Source of the DNA: Marinobacter antarcticus
Lineage (GTDB): Bacteria; Pseudomonadota; Gammaproteobacteria; Pseudomonadales; Oleiphilaceae
Direction: 5' to 3'
NCBI RefSeq assembly: GCF_900142385.1
Contig: NZ_FRAQ01000002.1
Location: 496,001-560,000, forward strand
Length of the DNA: 64,000 bases
Shown: piece after piece, positions 59,083-64,000 of the stretch
Position numbering within the stretch: position 1 is the first letter of the stretch
Layout of the letters: each line of letters opens with the position of its first letter
Notes under the pieces: model-generated
Database searches by the model: none
Told to the model about the DNA's origin: nothing
The model's input: only the letters and a program-made list of their open reading frames with translations
Made by a program: the position numbers and the translations under genes

Positions 59083-59181
59083 GGTCCGGCAGGTCTTCCC
59101 AACATACGCTGTAAATACGTCCTTGTACGCTCGGCTCCGCCATCCCTGGCTCCGCACGATTTTGGGAAGACCTGCCGAACC
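59083..59181. repeat. Palindromic interspersed repeat
   Basis: Inverted arms CGGCAGGTCTTCCCAA (59087-59102) and TTGGGAAGACCTGCCG (59162-59177) match perfectly over 16 bases and, with one mismatch, to about 20. The 59 bases between them contain GGAGCCAGGGATGGCGGAGC-like sequence on the reverse strand. This resembles dispersed palindromic elements that I recall from Marinobacter genomes, though only one copy is visible here. It lies directly upstream of the first crotonase. Confidence 0.75.
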
Positions 59182-59338
59182 ACCCTCTTCACTAACTTAG
59201 TCAAAGTATTGCCGAGACCGCCTATACTGTCGAAGCGACTTTTGTAGGATGCTCAGTTTTTCGCCATTGAGGTTGTTATAGACGCCCGCTGCCCATAGGC
59301 TCTAACCGGAAGCCAAATATTGCAGAGAGGAGCCGTTC

Positions 59339-59482
59339 ATGTCGAAATTAACAATCCTCAAAGCCATTGTCGCCATCGCAATCATTGGGGGCGGTATCTT
59401 TGTGATCATTAAAGACGATCCGGCCGTACCATCCGGCGACATCAACAGCATCCAGCCGCTGCCAAAGCAGGACAACCCCTGA
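59339..59482 (+). CDS. Small single-pass membrane protein (47 aa)
   Basis: A 47-codon gene with one hydrophobic helix (ILKAIVAIAIIGGGIFVII) and a short polar C-terminal tail. A strong AGAGGAG ends seven bases before the ATG at 59339, and the frame is closed by TGA at 59480-59482. No family recognised. It is 28 bases upstream of the DMT transporter and may be cotranscribed with it. Confidence 0.7.
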   Translation: MSKLTILKAIVAIAIIGGGIFVIIKDDPAVPSGDINSIQPLPKQDNP

Positions 59483-59510
59483 CCCAGCCCATTGAACAGG
59501 CGAACCTGAT

Positions 59511-60389
59511 TTGCAGACAACCCGAATCAAAGGACTAACCATCGCAGCCCTGGGCGTGCTTTTTATCGTCCCGGATGCGCTGCTGGTGAAGATCACCTCC
59601 GTGGACCCCGTGGTCTTCCTGTTCTGGCGGGGCCTGTTGCTGGCCATCAGCTTTTTTGTGATCAGCTGGGCCAGATACCGTTCACGCCTGGTCCCTGAAA
59701 TCCGCAAATGCGGCCGCAAGGGGCTGTTCTGTGCCGGTGCGTTTGCCATCAGCACCCTGGGATTTGTGGTGGGCATGAAAAACACCGCCGCCGGCAACGT
59801 ACTGGTCATCCTGAACACCGCACCGGTGATTGCTGCGGTAATCGCATGGGCGGTATGGAAAGAAACACTGCCCCTCAGAACCTGGGTCATCATTCTGGTG
59901 TGCGTTTCGGGCGCTACCCTGATGGCCGTCGGTGAATTCGGCAAAGGCGATCCCCTGGGCCTGATGATGGCCGTGGTTGCCGCGACAGCTCTTGCCTCAA
60001 ATCTCAACGTGGCCCGCTCCAAACCTGAAAGCGATATGAGCGTGATGCTTATGTTCGGCGCGGTGGCGCTGGCTGGCGTGGCTGCCCTGCTAGGCGGTGT
60101 TCAGATGCCTTCTTCCCGGGACTTTTTCTTTATTGCCCTGCTCTGCCTGGTTTTTCTGCCCACTGCCTGCATCCTTATCCAGATCGGCCCCCGCTACATT
60201 CCGGCGGCGGAAGTCAGCCTTATGCTGTTGCTGGAAACTGTCTTGGGCTCCTTCCTGGTGTGGCTGTTTCTCGGTGAAGTGCCTCCGAAACTCAGTCTGA
60301 TCGGTGGGGCAATCGTGTTCTCGGCCCTCGCCGTTCATGGCTGGACTGAGGTGAACCGGTATCGAAAGGCGCGGCTGGCAGTTGATTAA
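59511..60389 (+). CDS. EamA/DMT family transporter
   Basis: A 292-aa membrane protein with ten hydrophobic segments and two EamA repeats (N-terminal FIVPDALLVKITSVDPVVFL; C-terminal ALLCLVFLPTACILIQIGPR). The start appears to be a TTG at 59511 near the N-terminus. Drug/metabolite exporter family; substrate unknown. It follows the 47-aa gene and precedes the second crotonase. Confidence 0.87.
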   Translation: MQTTRIKGLTIAALGVLFIVPDALLVKITSVDPVVFLFWRGLLLAISFFVISWARYRSRLVPEIRKCGRKGLFCAGAFAISTLGFVVGMKNTAAGNVLVILNTAPVIAAVIAWAVWKETLPLRTWVIILVCVSGATLMAVGEFGKGDPLGLMMAVVAATALASNLNVARSKPESDMSVMLMFGAVALAGVAALLGGVQMPSSRDFFFIALLCLVFLPTACILIQIGPRYIPAAEVSLMLLLETVLGSFLVWLFLGEVPPKLSLIGGAIVFSALAVHGWTEVNRYRKARLAVD

Positions 60390-60441
60390 CCCGGTTCCCG
60401 CACGCGAAGATACGCGCTGAACGACAACAAGGAACCACCAA

Positions 60442-61245
60442 ATGATCAACGTACCCCAACTCACCGATGCACTGCTGACCCTGGAAAACCGGGTAGCCAC
60501 CCTCACCCTGAACCGCCACGACCTGCGCAACGCCCTCACGGGCTCCAACCTGATCGAAGACATCGTGACCACCGCAGAATGGGTGAACCAGTGCGACGAC
60601 GTTTCAGTACTGGTGATTACCGGCGCCGGTTCCGCCTTCAGCGCCGGCGGCAATATCCGCGACATGGCCAACCGCAGTGGTGATTTTGCCGGCGACGTGG
60701 CCGAATGCGCAGACCGCTACCGCAAAGGCATCCAGCGAATCCCCCTGGCTCTGCAGAACGTGGAAGCCCCCATCATCGCCGCCGTAAACGGCCCCGCCAT
60801 CGGCGCAGGCTTCGACCTGGCCAACATGGCCGATATCCGCATTGCCTCGGAAAGCGCAAAATTCGGCGAAACCTTCCTGAACCTCGGCATCATCCCCGGC
60901 GACGGCGGTGCCTGGTTTATGCAGCGTTTGATCGGCTACCAGCGAGCCTTTGAGCTGACACTGACTGGCCGCGTGATTGATGCTACGGAAGCCAAGGAAC
61001 TCGGTATTGTTCTGGACGTGGTAGCGCCGGACGAACTGCTCACCGCAGCAAATGCCATGGCCAACCGCATCGCTAGCCAGCCCCCGAAAGCCACACGGCT
61101 CACCAAGCGCCTGATGAAAATGGCCCCTCGGATGGAGCTGAAGGATTTTCTGGATGTGTGTGCGAATTTCCAGGGCATGTGCCATAACGAGCCGGAGCAT
61201 CTGGAAGCGGTGAACCGGATGCTGGAGGCTATGGCGAAAAAGTAA
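60442..61245 (+). CDS. Enoyl-CoA hydratase/isomerase family protein (second)
   Basis: A 267-aa crotonase with GSAFSAGGNIRDM and APIIAAVNGPAIGAGFDLAN as the oxyanion region and KFGETFLNLGIIPGDGGAWF with its Glu. This resembles fatty-acid enoyl-CoA hydratases used in beta-oxidation. It starts at an ATG at 60442 with an AAGGAACC upstream. Its TAA (61243-61245) is directly abutted by the tRNA-Leu fragment. Confidence 0.9.
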   Translation: MINVPQLTDALLTLENRVATLTLNRHDLRNALTGSNLIEDIVTTAEWVNQCDDVSVLVITGAGSAFSAGGNIRDMANRSGDFAGDVAECADRYRKGIQRIPLALQNVEAPIIAAVNGPAIGAGFDLANMADIRIASESAKFGETFLNLGIIPGDGGAWFMQRLIGYQRAFELTLTGRVIDATEAKELGIVLDVVAPDELLTAANAMANRIASQPPKATRLTKRLMKMAPRMELKDFLDVCANFQGMCHNEPEHLEAVNRMLEAMAKK

Positions 61246-61300
61246 TGGTGCTCCGGGCCGGAATCGAACCGGCACGACCCAGGGGTCGAGAGATTTTAAG
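61246..61300 (-). tRNA. tRNA-Leu(UAA) 3' fragment, island attachment site
   Basis: The reverse strand of this segment reads as the 3' half of tRNA-Leu with CCA. From the CCA end at 61246: acceptor CCGGAGC, discriminator A, T-arm GCCGG-TTCGATT-CCGGC, a class II variable arm CGACCC...GGGTCG, and the anticodon loop CTTAAAA (anticodon TAA). The 5' half (acceptor and D-arm) is missing: upstream sequence does not match. The fragment touches the crotonase stop with no gap, so the tRNA was originally right behind that gene. It is the att site of an integrated element whose integrase follows. Confidence 0.87.
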
Positions 61301-61430
61301 TTATTAGCGTCCTTTTTTGAATAAGTTGGAAATTGTTTTAATAAGCAATATAAAACAGCAGTTTACGAGCCTTGACAAAAAATTGAAATTTGCAGTTGTT
61401 TGAAGAAATCCGCTATTATTTGATCGATTC

Positions 61431-61451
61431 TGTCTACATAGTGTCTACATA
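61431..61451 (+). repeat. Two direct repeats upstream of the integrase
   Basis: TGTCTACATA occurs at 61431-61440 and 61442-61451, separated by one G. An inverted eight-base pair GCGTCCTT (61307-61314) and AAGGACGC (61451-61458) flanks the interval. These could be integrase or excisionase arm-binding sites; no other function is evident. Confidence 0.55.
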
Positions 61452-61495
61452 AGGACGCAAGAGACTTTCCGACGAATGCGAGTGGAGCCCTACCC

Positions 61496-62680
61496 TTGAG
61501 AATTACCAAGAGCTTTATCGACAAAGTTCCCCTGCCCCAGATTGGTCCGGGTGGTAAATCCAGCCAGGCGTTTTATCGGGATTCGGTCATCGCCGGTTTT
61601 GGTTTACGCGTCACCAGTGGCGGAGCCAAATCGTTCATCGTAGAAAAACGAGTGGATGGCCGGGTTACGCGAAAGACGCTTGGCCGATATGGCAACCTGA
61701 CGCTTGAGCAGGCCCGCAAAGAAGCACAGAAATATTTGGGCAAAGTTGCAACCGGTATAAACCCGATTCGGGAAGCCCAGGAGCAGCGGGCGCAACGCGT
61801 CACGCTAAACGACGCCTTTGAAGATTACCTGGTCACTCGCAAAACCCTAAAGCCAAATACGCTCAACGACTACAACCGCTCCATGCGGGAAATGTTTAAG
61901 GACTGGCAGAGCAAAGCCTTAAAAGACATTAACCGGGATATGGTGCTGAATCGCCATGCGGAATACGGGCAACGCAGCCCCGCACGAGCTGACAACGGAA
62001 TGCGCATCTTACGGGCCGTGTTCAATCACGCCTTGCAGCGATACCAAGACGCCGCCGGCAAACCCTTCCTGGTGGCAAACCCGGTTGACGTACTGAGCCA
62101 TCAACGCGCCTGGTACAAGGTGGAACGCCGACAAAGCCTGATCAAAGATCATCAGCTTAAGGCGTGGTATGACGCCACCATGCAACTGAACACGCAAACC
62201 ACGCGGGATTATCTTCACCTGGTGCTGCTTACCGGGTTGCGCCGAACTGAGGCGGCAACGCTTACCTGGAAACAAATCGACTTCAAAGAGAAGACCCTGA
62301 TCATCACTGACACCAAAAATGGCCGAGCGCATCGCCTGCCCTTCAGTGACGCCATCGAAGCGTTGTTAAAGCGTCGTTCTGAGGAGCAGGAAAGCCCGTA
62401 TGTATTTCCCAGTGACGCAGAGCGAGGACATCTCTCTGAGCCCCGCACAGCGATCAAACGTGTCTCTAAACTTTCTGGGGTCACATTCACTCTGCACGAC
62501 CTGCGACGCACGTTTATTACCGCTGCTGAACGTCTCGACATACCGGCTTATGCTCTGAAGCGACTCATGAACCACAAAGATCCGAACGATGTGACCGACG
62601 GTTACATCATTTTCGACGTTGAGCGATTGCGAGCTCCAATGCAGAAAATTACCAGCTTTTTTCTGAGTCATACGCAGTAA
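61496..62680 (+). CDS. Tyrosine-type site-specific integrase of a genomic island
   Basis: A 394-aa tyrosine recombinase of the P4-like group. An N-terminal DUF4102-type domain (GFGLRVTSGGAKSFIVEKRV) and a SAM-like core-binding domain precede the catalytic domain with Arg in TGLRRTEAATLTW, the HxLRR box TLHDLRRTFIT, and a Tyr near DGYIIFDVERL. It starts at a TTG at 61496, nine bases after a GGAG. It lies next to a tRNA-Leu fragment, consistent with integration at the tRNA 3' end. Confidence 0.9.
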   Translation: MRITKSFIDKVPLPQIGPGGKSSQAFYRDSVIAGFGLRVTSGGAKSFIVEKRVDGRVTRKTLGRYGNLTLEQARKEAQKYLGKVATGINPIREAQEQRAQRVTLNDAFEDYLVTRKTLKPNTLNDYNRSMREMFKDWQSKALKDINRDMVLNRHAEYGQRSPARADNGMRILRAVFNHALQRYQDAAGKPFLVANPVDVLSHQRAWYKVERRQSLIKDHQLKAWYDATMQLNTQTTRDYLHLVLLTGLRRTEAATLTWKQIDFKEKTLIITDTKNGRAHRLPFSDAIEALLKRRSEEQESPYVFPSDAERGHLSEPRTAIKRVSKLSGVTFTLHDLRRTFITAAERLDIPAYALKRLMNHKDPNDVTDGYIIFDVERLRAPMQKITSFFLSHTQ

Positions 62681-62737
62681 GCCACCGCGGGATAAAACCG
62701 GTCATCGAATACAGCGATCTAAAGGACATCATATTTT

Positions 62738-63514
62738 ATGCAATCAAATGACAACTATATCTTCGATCAATATGAAGCGAAGAGCGGGGTTACACCAAGC
62801 TATTTCGACCCCGATTTTTACGATATTGAAGCCACTGCCTCGGAGTTATTGGGGCGATTCTCGCCTTCCGAGATAGCTCAGGCGGTCAAATCCTTCGATG
62901 ACTTCCTACACGCTAGGTCGCCAGACTTCAACCCTTCTTCAGAAGACTGGTTAAATGGCGATCTCGATGGGGATTATTGTGGAGGAGCGCAAACAATGTG
63001 CCTCAACAGCTTAACCAACAAAGGAATAGATCCGAGCGAAGCTTTTGGGTGTTCTCTCAAAATGTATGAAGCTTATGCAATGGCGGCCCTTGCCATTATT
63101 GCGGTCGCAGTCCGAGAAGAAGCTAGGCTAGACCGGTCTGGCGACGTTGAAGAACTCTATTGGCGGTTTGGGCGCTATGCGATTGAAGGGTCAAAGCTTG
63201 CTTACGCTGCGAAAGTTCTCAATCTAAACCCGGAACTAAAAGTTCCGGTTGATCAATACCGAAAGACAGTGGCATCGAAAGGAGGGAAAGGAAAGAGTCA
63301 AAAATATTTACCACTAAAAAAGGCTATTTATGGGAAATGGCTAGACCAGCATCAAGGTCGATCGAATAGAGATGCTGCCCGGCGCATTTGGCAGTCATTG
63401 CCCGCTGAAATAAACTGCGATTATACCGGGAAGTCGATCCTGAACCCTGCTGACCCAGAAACAACTGTAGCAAAATGGATTGGAGCATTCTCCAAAGGTG
63501 ATATACCTCAATAG
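62738..63514 (+). CDS. Island-borne hypothetical protein
   Basis: A 258-aa protein with no recognised family. It is acidic in the first half (FDPDFYDIEATASELLGRF, EDWLNGDLDGDYCGGAQTMC) and has one hydrophobic helix around AYAMAALAIIAVAVREEARL. The C-terminal part is basic with KGGKGKSQKYLPLKKAIYGK and a DAARRIWQSLPAEIN segment. Spacing of 57 bases after the integrase puts it in the island. Function unknown; could be element-carried cargo. Confidence 0.55.
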   Translation: MQSNDNYIFDQYEAKSGVTPSYFDPDFYDIEATASELLGRFSPSEIAQAVKSFDDFLHARSPDFNPSSEDWLNGDLDGDYCGGAQTMCLNSLTNKGIDPSEAFGCSLKMYEAYAMAALAIIAVAVREEARLDRSGDVEELYWRFGRYAIEGSKLAYAAKVLNLNPELKVPVDQYRKTVASKGGKGKSQKYLPLKKAIYGKWLDQHQGRSNRDAARRIWQSLPAEINCDYTGKSILNPADPETTVAKWIGAFSKGDIPQ

Positions 63515-64000
63515 CACTTGGAACCTGAGGCAGCTCCAATTTCCAAGGTGACTTCTCCTTTCGCTGCTTCATTTTTAATCAAGTCAATAAATGCAGGTAA
63601 TTCAGTTCGCCTTAGGCGACCGCTAATCATAGCTTCAACTTGGCCCATAGGCATTGATACTCTGAATCTAGCAACCTCCTTGGCATCGTTTCGAATGATG
63701 AACTCACCCGGACATTTCGACCGTGGGTTCGCTGTTCCCCCTTTTTGACCAAAAAACTCGAAGAAAAGACTCTTCACATGGTAGAGGAAAAAATAGTCCT
63801 CCGATGGACCTGAGGGCCTGAATTTGAAATCGGCCCAAGTGGTTTTCTCGTCAATTTCTAGCTTGTAGCTTGATGATTCGTGGAACATTGCAACCGCAGA
63901 TATTTGCCTATTAGGCACACAGTGGAGTCGCCATCTTCCATCAGAGCCTTTCACCGGGTATGAGAAGACAATGGGGAAGTTATAGTCAGCGGCCAGTCGA
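63508..64000 (-). CDS. Island-borne hypothetical protein, cut by the right edge
   Basis: Reverse-strand frame open from the stop at 63508 to the window edge. The GTG at 63954 is not necessarily the start: beyond it the frame reads RLAADYNFPIVFSYPVKGSD with good protein character to 64000, so the gene starts outside the window. The visible 164 codons contain WADFKFRPSGPSEDYFFLYH and PRSKCPGEFIIRNDAKEVAR. No family recognised. It overlaps the end of the preceding gene by seven bases, tail-to-tail. Confidence 0.55.
   Translation of the reverse strand, partial: RLAADYNFPIVFSYPVKGSDGRWRLHCVPNRQISAVAMFHESSSYKLEIDEKTTWADFKFRPSGPSEDYFFLYHVKSLFFEFFGQKGGTANPRSKCPGEFIIRNDAKEVARFRVSMPMGQVEAMISGRLRRTELPAFIDLIKNEAAKGEVTLEIGAASGSKCY

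Noticed and set aside
59045-59143. N-terminal extension of the first crotonase
   Set aside because: The extension falls in the palindromic repeat and does not match the family; the ATG at 59044 gives a normal N-terminus.
61246-61335. Complete tRNA-Leu gene
   Set aside because: The 5' half (acceptor strand and D-arm) is absent after the anticodon loop; only the 3' part is present.

Overview
The window looks like part of a gammaproteobacterial chromosome. The gene content, moderately GC-rich coding sequence, fused SelD, SenB, PilZ and c-di-GMP genes, and a dispersed palindromic repeat suggest a marine genus such as Marinobacter. That genus assignment is inference from gene families; there is no rRNA gene here to confirm it. 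Most genes are ordinary chromosomal genes in short operons.

Layout. 1-3.7 kb is metal handling: the end of a copper P1B-ATPase, a DUF302 protein, a Met-rich exported protein, an ACR3 arsenite carrier and the manganese exporter MntP behind a yybP-ykoY-type Mn riboswitch. 3.7-5.8 kb is a conspicuously AT-rich PAS-GGDEF-EAL gene. 5.8-10.8 kb holds a small lipoprotein interrupted by an in-frame TGA, Pcm, an ACT protein, SelO and a glutamate-dehydrogenase-family enzyme. 11.0-12.4 kb is a scar of decayed mobile DNA: a tyrosine recombinase with two in-frame stops, a second gene with two frameshifts, and three 16-bp repeats. 12.5-17.4 kb contains a DksA/TraR protein and an uncharacterised locus: a frameshifted desaturase, a 656-aa protein with a papain-like Gln/Cys/His/Asn signature, and a divergent ATP-grasp enzyme. 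17.5-23 kb carries LdhA, a LysE exporter, an alpha/beta hydrolase, a retropepsin-like protease, ACP phosphodiesterase and TrkH.

23-36.7 kb is a complete glycogen locus in two divergent arms: glgC-GH57-malQ-PilZ-glgP leftward and glgB-glgA-glgP rightward. GlgC, GlgA and GlgB make glycogen; two GT35 phosphorylases, MalQ and the GH57 enzyme degrade or remodel it. 36.7-46 kb has an esterase, an acyltransferase, RecQ, a DUF4442 hotdog protein, a solute-binding protein, a dCache chemoreceptor and a GNAT-nitrilase fusion. 46-53.6 kb is a selenium locus: a PilZ-like protein, an H1-like/HhH protein, an oxidoreductase-SelD fusion, SenB (selenosugar synthase) and a putative selenium-oxyanion ABC transporter. 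53.6-61.2 kb has cardiolipin synthase, a YadGH-type ABC exporter, DUF192, two crotonases, a DMT transporter, a 47-aa membrane protein and a palindromic repeat.

At 61,246 the chromosome is interrupted by a genomic island. A 3' fragment of tRNA-Leu(UAA) abuts the stop codon of a crotonase, followed by a tyrosine integrase and two unknown genes, the last running off the right edge. The least explained items are the papain-like/ATP-grasp/desaturase locus, the selenium locus without a visible senA, and the TGA-interrupted lipoprotein.
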